A stretch of DNA of 64,000 bases, taken from the NCBI GenBank assembly GCA_963377175.1, contig CAUJNA010002990.1:695682-759681 (forward strand), written 5' to 3'. Each line of letters starts with the position of its first letter. The stretch's first letter is position 1. This document shows, in pieces, positions 51,801 through 61,500 of this stretch. Under the pieces are notes generated by a model. That model saw nothing but the letters and a program-made list of their open reading frames with translations. It ran no database searches and had not been told where the DNA came from. This DNA comes from Effrenium voratum (lineage: Eukaryota > Sar > Dinophyceae > Suessiales > Symbiodiniaceae). The position numbers and the translations under genes are program-made.

Positions 51801-52965
51801 AGGGCTCGGTGATCAGGGATCGTGGATGTCTGGGCTTGACCTTGTTCATGATGTCAAGCACCTCCTTCGTGGGCACGCCGAGCTGTGCGGACGGTCTGTT
51901 CCGCTTTCTGTTCTGGCCCGTCGTGTGGGTCACGTTCCCAGCGAGGTGTCGCACTATTGACTGCTCGAACTCCCTCTTGATCTTCCATGCATCCTTCCAC
52001 AGTGGCAGTTCGTGCTGGAAGTACGACATCACCTCAAAGAATCCCAACACCATCTCGACGACGTCTCCCAAGGATTCCTCGTTCGTGGTTTGTCCCAGGA
52101 GTTCATACATCGTTCCTTGGTCGAGCACACTCTTGATCCAGGACGAATATGCCACATTGCCAAGATCCTTGCCTATCAAGAAGATGGACATCCTCTCCTC
52201 GACTCCCTCGGAATTCTTGCACACGATCACATCCCGGGATGCGCACAATTGCTTCCCGTGACCGTTGTTGTAGAACTGCGCTGCTTGATCCACAGTCATG
52301 CTCACGAATCCCACGTGGGAAAGCTCCTTCTTCAGCTTTGAATACACGAGCTCCCGTATGATCGTGATCATGGCCTGTATGTTGTTGACGTCCACCATGA
52401 GGTTTTGAAGGTCGGGGATTGCCACCACGCATTCCGCGAAGAGGCGCGTGTACATTTTCTTCCCCTCGATAGACCTTGCAATACCGTTCGTGTCCGCGTT
52501 CCAGTTCGCGCAACAGTTCACGCAAGAAGAGGGATTGTACTTCGAGTTCGGTCCGAGCACCTTCGACTTGCTCATCTGCATCTCTTTAGCGCAAAGTTCG
52601 CAGATAAACTTGCTGAGCTCCGTGACCGTATACCATCGAAGACGTGGATCACCGACATCGGCTTTCCCAAAAGCATCCTGCTCGCCGTGTCCTTCATCTT
52701 GTTGCTCTTGTTTCCTCTTCGATTGTGCAGTGAAGGTCGGCTTGTACTCGAACTTCACCTTCGATTCCTCCATGTTCTTCGGGACGTTGAACCGAAGGTC
52801 GGGCTCGTTTATGCACGTCTCCTCCAGCTCACGCACAAACGCGTTGCTTGGTGCGACCGCATCGATGGATTTCTCAATCAGCAGTCGCTTCAGAGGAAAT
52901 GTTGCAAGTTCGAGCTCCCAGGGATCTTGTAGTTCTTTCCTGTGAGCGCATGGACCACGCGCCAC
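48883..52965 (-). CDS. Accessory Cys-rich region fused to Tpt1/KptA-like 2'-phosphotransferase (copy 3)
   Basis: 1,360 residues in one frame, the best evidence that the Tpt1-like domain belongs to the copia polyprotein. The order is a charged linker, the CELCAKE...CVNCC cluster, an unknown alpha/beta region, a basic disordered linker, CKKC, the Tpt1-like domain (LSHDLCRVLRH, DEGGWVDID, IRVTTGHS, GLVPGG, VRRGDPIAIIYI), the CRICPSC...CLEC cluster, an acidic stretch and the C-terminal domain. It differs from copy 1 by only scattered substitutions, and all Tpt1 catalytic positions are kept. The first about 25 residues come from a shifted frame. Confidence 0.8.
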   Translation of the reverse strand: MARGPCAHRKELQDPWELELATFPLKRLLIEKSIDAVAPSNAFVRELEETCINEPDLRFNVPKNMEESKVKFEYKPTFTAQSKRKQEQQDEGHGEQDAFGKADVGDPRLRWYTVTELSKFICELCAKEMQMSKSKVLGPNSKYNPSSCVNCCANWNADTNGIARSIEGKKMYTRLFAECVVAIPDLQNLMVDVNNIQAMITIIRELVYSKLKKELSHVGFVSMTVDQAAQFYNNGHGKQLCASRDVIVCKNSEGVEERMSIFLIGKDLGNVAYSSWIKSVLDQGTMYELLGQTTNEESLGDVVEMVLGFFEVMSYFQHELPLWKDAWKIKREFEQSIVRHLAGNVTHTTGQNRKRNRPSAQLGVPTKEVLDIMNKVKPRHPRSLITEPSAQGSKRKATEGEDEGLGQAPDPSRSSQTNAEKEDKKQRVIDGRRAALGFLESMEKCMGDMGICKKCANLAHDGDCKDIEEAAGNEKAMKVLRELLSSDPVSSDEDMGDTEEPSSSTSKERKKGGQAGKETIEMYSYTINLVEMADTAEGGELQCGGVDLTYNPCGDNRTFKKTLEMGCDTIPCYIPKYGDVSDVHLPWAYASIVDPKYFPKGAILEQVDVMQLGKSVNFCIAPFDGAPLCRIGDDRSVFTTRDQANQLSHDLCRVLRHKIGNCRGSAFRCDEGGWVDIDAVIDDRNNDIFPPYTTRAKRYMGIMEVIKWQESGSRKSRFQVLAARFPSIMNPNDTRAAREEMTEAGVDRDDIDRMFNRCDGWYRPWCIRVTTGHSDFGFMSSSALANRYSARMGDSLGGAFHVTYVENLPSIVRCGLVPGGIDGGNRLALHFGAFAPWDEMNVATKTTLRNVRRGDPIAIIYIPSATLARYGAGVAANGTFMVFDVIPFYEVKSIWIGKSNGGKRLEYADIKRAYSKCVENEICPGFVNSSQESAAMFLQNVAKISERMPETETGADNLHYIVDMVNRACELYRINKMEEFNAQVNEVRDEISKVVILNDETWEGLRCRICPSCATAIPTCFCLCLECEAQLISIGRYYIHIKSDDEEDNQNPNVSGDARRAQEEANHDAAAQEDEDEAEEVPGEDDDMDTQGYTSGYASEEEDSGWHYRDTDLASRDIISSQRMAICLDEPREAQYMAGFIALQLSKMWGMFEGGEERTMNAGLEGRPGCPYHNDFKRYPNITEHDQEGILLPSTITKISQSENVRTRAFRSVEERDEYIRMMVCKCEGLYTFYKLWIAARILDVTKEEMKLLVKDRVHPVGDIIFRCFALAFNCKYISFVRDGLNLGKNGYTVNVSAIISAIDPNKCDTPLLDWCLRKGHWLPEDYNKKCVRAREAQKNLDEEFRRRTHRLSIGDRYAS

Positions 52966-53303
52966 AGGCGATCGTTCTCGGTCACCAGCGCGCCTGCCGC
53001 CTTGCAGATCTCGCTAACCTTGTTGGCGATCGTCCCCAAGTCCCCTCTTCCACCATGGAAAGCAACATCGCGATTCACGCACACCACGACCAGGCCCTTG
53101 CATGTGTTGACGAGGTCAGATATCGCCTTCTGTAGGGAGTCGATGATGGGGTTGGCGGTCACCTGCCATCCGCATCCTCTCATGCACACCCAATCATATA
53201 GCGACATCCAGATGTGCACCGACATTGGTGAGTCATCCATGTCTCGCCTCCGCCGTTCAGCGATGAGCTTATCCAGCTTCTGCAATCGGGAGATGATATT
53301 CAA
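52890..53303 (-). pseudogene. Accessory region fragment (copy 3)
   Basis: 137 residues bridging two 1-bp indels (near 53312 and 52893). Equivalent to the C-terminal part of 29323-30306 and the start of 28442-29443. Helical, no domain recognised. Confidence 0.65.
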
Positions 53304-56300
53304 CGTGTCGTTGGTGAGGAGACTTGCTCACTCGACCCATAGTATGATCTCTCCTCGATGTTTGTCCATCCCTGTTCGTTGACCATCATCTGGAAGGTCT
53401 TCGTGCTCCCTTTCGAGTTGACGGCCCTCAGGGGCCAATCCAGGACCAAGAAGCTCTTCTTGTGGATCATCATGTCGCGAATCGTCGCCTCGCCAATGGG
53501 GCTCCTCTTCTGCCTATTGATAATCCGGTTCAACTGTCCAGGTGCGTTGTCCGGGTTCTTCTCCGCCTGAATCAACGCGTTGATGGCTTTGGCGCCCGGA
53601 AGGCGTCCAGTAATCAAGCATCCTGTTTGGGCACACAAGAAAGCATACAGCTGTAGCCATGCCGCATTTCCCTTCCCAACATAGGAAAGAATGATCTTCT
53701 CCGCGCTGGTCTTCTCCTCGAAGTGCAATAGCGAAGAGGTCAGGCATCTCAGCATACACTCCCAATATGTTGCGTTCTTGCCTTCTGCAAGACACGGCCC
53801 AAATACAGTTTGTATGATTGGGTACCCCGTATTGTTGTCTATGTTGAATTTCACATTGACAGTCGCGCCGCCCAAAGTGGTACCCCCTTCGAATGAAGTG
53901 TAGGTATCGTGTCCAGCAGTTGGGTTGATAATTACCCATCTGTCGTCGTCACCGCCAGAGTTCATTCGGAAAATGGAGTCGATGATCTCGTTGTCGATCT
54001 TGACAGCATCGCTGGCTTGCGACCCCCCACTTGGAGCTCCCGGCTGGGGGACTGACCCACCAGCGGTTTGACTCCTTTGCCCGGAGCTTGATGCCGACTT
54101 CTGCTGTCGCTCCGTCTTCCGCGGCGGCTCCGTCTTCGATGAGCCCATCACCCACCATGTCGGCTCTTCCCCAACCACGAAATCCTCGGGGTACTTCTCC
54201 AGTTCCCTCTCGATTTCATGAATCGTGCAGTATTTATTCTGGAAGAATTCGATCATGACGTCCTTCTCGGCCTTCTTCTCGATCTCCTTCATCCAGCTTA
54301 CCCACTTGCGCCGATCTTGGTTCTCAGCGGCCCTGTCAGCCGCGTGCGGTGCCAAACTGATGGAGTTGATGTTCATCGCAGGCAGCTTCGACTCATAGAT
54401 CATATCGATGCACCATAGGAAATCCCTGGCGTACTCAATCTCCCGGTAGAGATCGTTCAGCTCCCTTTTGTCTGGACGGAAATAAGCTGTATACGACTGA
54501 TCTTTGGAGTCCTTCTCACCGAGCAATGGCTGCAATCTCCTCATGATGAACGATACGCACATGAGCGAATTGACCGCCCCGATGCACGCATCAGAGATGT
54601 CACTGGGGGTTGACCCACAGATCATCCAGCGCAATAGGTTGTTCTGGCTGGCATTCTCATCCCTCCTCAGTGCATATGCGAGGTTCTTCATCGATGCCTG
54701 CAGCTCATTCTGGTAGACCAACCCAAGGTCCCAATTCTTCTGGTAGTCGTCCTTGGAACCACGACCGTAGGAGTCGATCTTGGGAGCCTTGATCACGCTC
54801 AACGTGAACACTTTCCCCCAGTTTCGATCTCTGTACTTTGCAATTCTCCGATCGTGCCTCTCAAACTCTGCAGTCGTCTGGAACTCCTCGGAGCTCCTCC
54901 ACCTTCTCGATGACGATGCCCTAGATGACTCGTCGCTGATGAATTCTTTGTACACCTCCCCAACCGGGGTGTCCTGGTGGAATGCAGCTTTGAACGACCG
55001 TTCATCGTTGTCCTCGGCCACGCCTAGTGCGAGATCCCAGATGTTCGCGATTGATCTCAACATATCCGCCCCTTCCATGCAGTACTTGGTTACGTTGAGC
55101 AACTCGGGGTTCTTCGCCAGCATCGTTGCCTCACCGCAAAGTTGGTTCAGCGCCGACACGATCTTCTTTCCCTTGCTGCAGAATTCCCTCCATCCAAGCA
55201 TACATTCGTCGGCAGAAAGCTGTCCGAAAACTTTGCTGATGAACTCTAAGGCAACCCTCATAGACTGCCCTTCACCTTTCATCATCCCGCGGCCCTTGGC
55301 AGAGTAGTACGCAGAGTATGCATAAATAGCGGGGACGCCTATGTCCTCGATCCACTTCACGCACATACCCAGGTCGCTGCTCATCTCCATCCTCTTGGGT
55401 ATCCTCTTGCCTTCCTCGATGGCGTTCTTCACCAAATTTCCCAAGAAGATTGCTGCTTGCCTAGATTTCCCAACAGGCACGCAGAAGAACTCATTTGCAT
55501 TGACGACATTCGGATTGGCAGTCATCTTGATGATATTCTCCAGACCCAGGAAAATCCAAAATAAGCAGCTGCAAATGAAGCCACGGAATTGTCCCAATGC
55601 GATCCCAGCTTCAGATTGAGGTGACGAACTCGTCCAGCTCCTCCTTGAAGCTTGGGGTTCGGGACTGACCCAGCTCCCCGTATGCACCAGAGGTTCGGGA
55701 CTGACCCAGCACCTCGGTTGTGCAGTTGGGGTGGTGCAGATTTCGCTCGCAGTAGCTTGGTGCTTCCGCGATCTCCTTCGCGTAATGCAAGCAAGAGCGA
55801 GTTTCAACGGTGCCGGTTTGAGGCACCTTGCTCGAGCACGAAAACGGCGAAGGATCACACCCACAATTATTGACGTGTACAACTGGGTTTCTTTGGTTTC
55901 ACGACCAGCACAAGGTCCATGCTCATGGTTTCCATTGCATTTCTTAGACAACGAGCCACCAAGTTCAAAGTTCCATGAGACAACTCTCCATGGTTTCTTG
56001 ATTGGCATGGGTTTCTTTGCATATCTTTGTTTCAAGCCATAGCGACACCCATCAAACTCGTGACTAGTCCCATCATGCACGACCTCATGCAGTCTCTCAT
56101 CTTTCCAATAATCACAACTTCCAGGCAACTCAAACAAAATCGCAGCTCGTTTTGTCATGGCATGCCGTTTAATTTCAACGAACCGTTCAAATAATCTCCA
56201 AAATTCTCTTTGTTTGGCCTCGATTTTCTCTGCGGTGTCAATGCCGCGAGTCTTGTTGAGGCGTGCCCATGATGATCCCCCCGTGCAAGGCCCGGCGAAG

Positions 56301-56458
56301 AACAACAAATCGGAAGGTTTGGTAAGCACATGTCTGGCGATTCTCCCCCCGTACTCGCTCAGTAAGTCATCAACCAGAGTTATGGTGACAACCTGCGGCC
56401 CGTCATGGCGGGCAAGAGCAGTGAACCAGTTACGAGGTTCGGAACATGCCATCAGCAC
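53300..56458 (-). CDS. Methyltransferase-like module and accessory protein (copy 3)
   Basis: 1,052 residues. The first about 210 are the diverged methyltransferase-like module (LLFFAGPCTGGSSW, ILFELPGSCDYW, CRYGLKQRY). Next is a Ser/Pro/Trp linker with two GGGTCAGTCCC copies (55661-55671 and 55697-55707, + strand complement), a hydrophobic segment, and Met at 55525 starting TANPNVVNANEF. Two helical accessory modules follow, separated by another 11-mer (54048-54058). Position 55240 preserves the sequence into which copy 2 inserted within copy 1. The accessory function is unknown. Confidence 0.75.
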   Translation of the reverse strand: MLMACSEPRNWFTALARHDGPQVVTITLVDDLLSEYGGRIARHVLTKPSDLLFFAGPCTGGSSWARLNKTRGIDTAEKIEAKQREFWRLFERFVEIKRHAMTKRAAILFELPGSCDYWKDERLHEVVHDGTSHEFDGCRYGLKQRYAKKPMPIKKPWRVVSWNFELGGSLSKKCNGNHEHGPCAGRETKETQLYTSIIVGVILRRFRARARCLKPAPLKLALACITRRRSRKHQATASEICTTPTAQPRCWVSPEPLVHTGSWVSPEPQASRRSWTSSSPQSEAGIALGQFRGFICSCLFWIFLGLENIIKMTANPNVVNANEFFCVPVGKSRQAAIFLGNLVKNAIEEGKRIPKRMEMSSDLGMCVKWIEDIGVPAIYAYSAYYSAKGRGMMKGEGQSMRVALEFISKVFGQLSADECMLGWREFCSKGKKIVSALNQLCGEATMLAKNPELLNVTKYCMEGADMLRSIANIWDLALGVAEDNDERSFKAAFHQDTPVGEVYKEFISDESSRASSSRRWRSSEEFQTTAEFERHDRRIAKYRDRNWGKVFTLSVIKAPKIDSYGRGSKDDYQKNWDLGLVYQNELQASMKNLAYALRRDENASQNNLLRWMICGSTPSDISDACIGAVNSLMCVSFIMRRLQPLLGEKDSKDQSYTAYFRPDKRELNDLYREIEYARDFLWCIDMIYESKLPAMNINSISLAPHAADRAAENQDRRKWVSWMKEIEKKAEKDVMIEFFQNKYCTIHEIERELEKYPEDFVVGEEPTWWVMGSSKTEPPRKTERQQKSASSSGQRSQTAGGSVPQPGAPSGGSQASDAVKIDNEIIDSIFRMNSGGDDDRWVIINPTAGHDTYTSFEGGTTLGGATVNVKFNIDNNTGYPIIQTVFGPCLAEGKNATYWECMLRCLTSSLLHFEEKTSAEKIILSYVGKGNAAWLQLYAFLCAQTGCLITGRLPGAKAINALIQAEKNPDNAPGQLNRIINRQKRSPIGEATIRDMMIHKKSFLVLDWPLRAVNSKGSTKTFQMMVNEQGWTNIEERSYYGSSEQVSSPTTR

Positions 56459-57624
56459 GATGGCCGAGCCAAGTCAACACTGTAAAGAGTGACGACTGTG
56501 CGAGTTCTCATACCAGGAAGCGAGACATGAACAGGAGCGCGAAGCACACCACCGTCGTGTTTGACCATCGCGAGTTCAATACCCGGCGCTAACTGTGGCT
56601 TGTGCTTCACCGCAATGCGATACGGAACAAAACAACGACCAGGGACAAGCTGCTCGTGATTGATATGCAGACAACGCATGAGCAATTTCAATCGGAGCAA
56701 CGTTTCCAAAGCAAGGTCGTTAACACACTTCAACTCTATGCGCTCGTTCGACAGTTCTTCAACAAATGCGGCCAGCACGGACTGCATGTCAACATCCCCG
56801 GACCCGACGTGAATTGGTCGTGGTCGTGGAGACCGTTCCCGCGCCGGTGCAGCGACCGGTACGGGATGAAACTGCCAAACTGCGCGTTCAACCCAACCAT
56901 CAATTCGCACACATTGTAGCCCCGGGTCAACTCTATCCTCAACTTTGAGCCATGACCCATTCTTCAGAAACCAAGTGGAACGAAGCCACTTGCTCCCAAA
57001 CGGTGTCATAACCGCGAGTGGAGGTTTCACACGCATCAATCTGGGTCCCTTGGCAACAACAACCGGATCATGTCCTTCATGCTCATGCAATCCCTCTTTA
57101 GATGTTAATCCAGACCACCATAGGTCCGGGGGCATGATCGGAATGTGTGTGTACGGAAATGTTGGAACTCCGTCAACTGTCCCCGAAGCGGTCTGCATGG
57201 TCCCCTTTATGGGATCACACGTGGGTGTGAGCGCCTTGAGGGTATCCGGGTCAGACAGCAAGCTCGGGTCAAGTAGACCAATCTGCAAACATGCATGTTT
57301 CCATTTGCGCCCATCATTGAACGCCTTGGTGTAAATATCGGCCGCCATCCTGTCGGTGACCTCATACGCCAAGTACATGTAATCACGTGTGAACATCTCA
57401 TGCATCCACGAAATGCTAACACCATGGCTTCTCTCAAGGTGGCGCATCGTGGGGTTTCTCCCCGATCGCACGACACCGATCATAGCCTTGTTATCGTCAT
57501 AGAACACAAAGTTCGGTGACTTCTTGAGAATCCGCTCTACCACTTGAGAGCGGGCATACCCATCGATCTCATGGCAACATCGGCCGCAACAATCTCGGCC
57601 TCGGGAGTGGAGTGACTCACACAA
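56452..57624 (-). pseudogene. RNase H C-terminal part and spacer (copy 3)
   Basis: 390 residues. The RNase H end (DDNKAMIG, ADIYTKAF) is followed by about 300 residues of spacer rich in short beta-like segments, leading to the methyltransferase-like module. Frameshifts at both ends (near 57540 and 56458) relative to copy 2. Confidence 0.75.
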
Positions 57625-58523
57625 CCCTGTCTTTTAGAGCTGCCAGACAACGGAAACCGGGTATTAGGCCCTTGTATATTCAAGTGTCCACCGGAGGTGG
57701 AACGCAGCGAGTCAATGCATCCCGCAAAGTCAGCGTCCGCATACAAGGCCAAGTGCACATCGTCCATAGGGTCTCCAACCCAACCGACCATGCGCCAATG
57801 TTTGGTATGATGCACATAGCACATCAAGTGATGCAAACCCCGATCATCGGAGTCAGTCCACCTATGCACGTTCCGTGCTAGGCGATTCACTTGCCGCAAC
57901 AAATCGAAGCGAGCAATCCGCGCACCGTACAGCAACTTCATCAGTACGCTAGCGGCATGCGGAGCAAGGTGTCCACGCACGGGCTCCTTCATGGCCAACT
58001 CAGGAGTCCCTCCCCGTTGGTCCGGCACTGTGGCAGAACCGTCGGTGGGCACAAGATTGTTACACCAATTGCACACGACTGACGGCCCCTCTCTGGCAGG
58101 CTTCCGTGAGACGTGATTCTTTGTTTCTTCATGCAACTCAGGGGTGACAACCTTATTCAACTTCACGTCGCCCGCCACTTCAAGATAGCGGTCGACACAG
58201 GAACGTAGGAACTGTTCCATGTCATAGGTCACCGTTGTTACTCGGTGTCCGTTCCCGAGAGTGATGTTTCCCTTGCTTTGATTGCAACCAAGGTACATGT
58301 CAAGTCCAGTCTCGGGCTCAATCTTCAAACGTGTACGCAACATGCTCCACCCTTGGGCAAGGTTCTTCTGCTGGCCCTGCCATTTTGAAGTCGTCGACAT
58401 ACACAACCAGAACAAGCTGGAGCTTTTCATGAATGTACACTGAAGGCCATTCTTCGCCGATGGGCTCAAAACCAACGGCACGCACCGACTCATCGCAGTG
58501 CTGCTCCCAAAATGTTCCCGCAT
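57537..58523 (-). pseudogene. RT C-terminal part and RNase H N-terminal part (copy 3)
   Basis: 328 residues; the first about 40 are frameshifted. It contains the thumb/connection (LDMYLGCNQSKG) and RNase H ADADFAG...STPEAEIVAAD. It reads through the position that is TAG in copy 2 (VHLALYADADF), showing that stop to be a mutation. Confidence 0.8.
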
Positions 58524-61500
58524 CTGGGTGTCCGTAAAGCGCCTTCCTCAACGGGACGACTGGTCTTCTGTACTTATCCCATTTGCATTCACTTGGCACG
58601 GCCTCCGGTGGCAATTCAATCCAACACGGCGTGCCTCTCAAGGTGGCCTGTATATACGCCTGAACAGCGTCGGCCATCTGCACATCCCAGCCATCATGAC
58701 AACCCAGAAAATCCGCCCAACGCGAGGCTTCAAATGAAGCAGGGGAGTTCCCCAAATCTTGAAACATCGCAGCCTCAAAGCTTTGGTTCTTCACTTGGTT
58801 CCCCAGCAACACGCCTCTACCCTTGAACTTCCTCTTAGGATCACCAACAGGCAACTGTGAGTGCTTTTCAACGCAAATGCCATGTGCGCGAGCCATGTGT
58901 ATTTCCTCCCCCTTCGCTTTTGCTTCTCTGGCTACAGCGTCATATTCACGCACCGCGCCAAGATCGAAGACCCCCTGGTCGATTAATCCCGACCACTCTT
59001 TCTTCATTGATGCCAATGCATCAGGGTTGGTCAACATCTCTTTCCGGCCTACCGGCCTGGATACTAAAGCGTCGAAGAATCGTACAACTTTCACAGCTTT
59101 CTCTCTGTGCTGTATTCGCTCAGAAGTCACGCACGGCATCGATGGGTACTTTTTGGCTTCACCGTCCTCGCCTATCGCAGGCATTGCGAGTGGCACTTTT
59201 CCAGAAACTATCTCAGCAGACTCCTCCCATTCATACCAGGTGAGGTCCGTCGATTCGTCGACCGATGGATCCGTCCCCGATGCTGTCTCAGCTTCGTCTT
59301 TATGACTCTCCATGACTGATGCAACCGCCTTCGTCCAGTTTGGAGTCGACTTTGATCGCTCCTCAGACTTGAACTTCCAGGCATAAATTACCACCAGACA
59401 CTCAAATTCTTTCTCAAGCTGAACGTTTCGTCTCATGACGTCTTGGGACTGTTTGGAATCCATGAGAACAACCACCCCGTCGACAGGATTAACAACAATC
59501 CTGACCCATTCAAGCTCAGCCAAGTGCTTCCCATCCATTGGGTTCTTGATCTTTGATATGTTCTTCCGCAATCCCCAATTGTACTGCCATTCTACTCCAC
59601 CCCAGCGGTTCCGAAGCATCGCTCGAATTCTCTTACCACCGGGCATCTGTAATGTCCGTGCCTCTGCCGGCGCGGAAATATCAGACTCTTTACTCTTGGG
59701 ATCTTCCTCTTTCCTTTTGCCACCGCCCTTCACTTCGGCCTTCTCTTCCTTGGTGTAATATTTACTCATCATCTTCCATTCTTCAGGAGTGAACTCTGGA
59801 GGTCTCGATGTCTTCATTAGCCTGAATCCGTCCTTCCCGACAGGATACGGTCTCCCGGCCTTGTCGATCTTAACCTCCTTGCCATCGTCGTTGACGTACG
59901 TGATACCATCCCCGGGTAGCCCAACTGACACGTGTGGAAGGTCGGACTTCGCAACCTTCTCATCGCCCTTAGGGTGTCCATCTCCTTTCCCTTTTGAAGA
60001 GCTCGGTCTAGCATCTTCTTCTCCTGCATGATCCCCCCGATCTCCGGCGATTACCTCCGGGCCATCGTCGAGCAGTAGACCAGCGATCTGATCGACTTCA
60101 TCGTCAAGCAGTCGCTTCTCGTCACTCTGCAGCAATTCAGGCTCGTAGTCCTCATCCTCGATCAGGCGGTCACGTGCATCCAGACCGATTGCATCGATAG
60201 ACATCTCTATTCCTTCCAAAGTCTCGTTGGCAACCTTGTACTTCTGTTGTATTGGGAATGTCAGAGGAGATTTCAGGATCATCCTCTCCGTCTGATGTGG
60301 CATTCTCAACCGAGGTGGAACCTTTGCCTTCTTGATGTTCAGCTCTGCACCCGCAAATGCAGTAAGTGCCCAAGCACGATACTTGTTTGCCCAATGCATA
60401 CCGGTGCTCAACACATATCCAGCAAATATACCAGTTTCCCCTCTCGGCTCGAACTTCTCCCTCTTTCCCCCTCGTGCTTCGCTCGGCTTGAAGTCCACTA
60501 GCGCACCAAAAGGTATCTTCTCGCCCTTGAACTCCTCGCCATGCAGCCTCATCCATGCACTCGATCCGTTCACCTCTTCGATGTTCATGAGATGGCACAG
60601 AGTGGTGATGGCCTGCACCCAATAACACGTGGGTAGACCGGCATGTACTAGACAAGCCGAAGTCTGGTCAATGATGAATTGATTTGTTCTTTCAGCAAGG
60701 GAATTGTTCTGCGGCCGTCCAGGCAGCGATAGGTCGTGGTTCAGCTTCAGCTCCACGCACGCATTGATCAGTTCCGGGCCGTCATCCGAATATACCTGCT
60801 TGATTTTCCTCCTCCCGCAGAAGTGCTTGATAGCCCTGACGACTGAGTCAGTGTCTCTTCTCGCGGTGGGATAAGCCATGATAATTCCGGTATATATGTC
60901 CCGGATGATGAGCGCATACCTGCCTTCCACTTCATGATCTCCTGATGCCGTCACAAAGTCGAACGTCACCAGGTCACCGAACGTCTTCACTTCTCTTTTG
61001 AATGCTCCCGTTCGTGATCTGAAGTGTCTCATCTTTGCCTTGACGCATGATTCGCAGAAGGGATTTCGGTATCTGTGTGTAAGCAAATGAGCTATGGAGT
61101 TGGCGTCCTTCTTGAGGACTCCCACTTTCCTCTTTATTGATGATCCTTCGTACACGTCTACTTCGATTCCGGCATCTGGATCATCTTCATCAACCTCTTC
61201 CTCGTGAGCTTCGGCATCACCATGTCGATGCGGGACTGACCCAACATCTACAGGTATTTCCTCAGCCACGGGAGGCGGACGTACCGGACCGGCTCCTCCG
61301 GGTGGCCCGAAGTCGAATGCCCCGTCGTGGTGTTCGCCCTCGGCCTCTGCGGACTCACCGACAGCGGCGGGTGTGACGTCGTTCTCATCGTCACCTCCCT
61401 GATCTGCCTCGTCGTTCGTTACCATCGCCAATACTTCCGAAAAGTGCTCCTTGAGGTCGTCTATCGTAGGGCGATGCCTGTTACTCCGAAGTTTACCATC

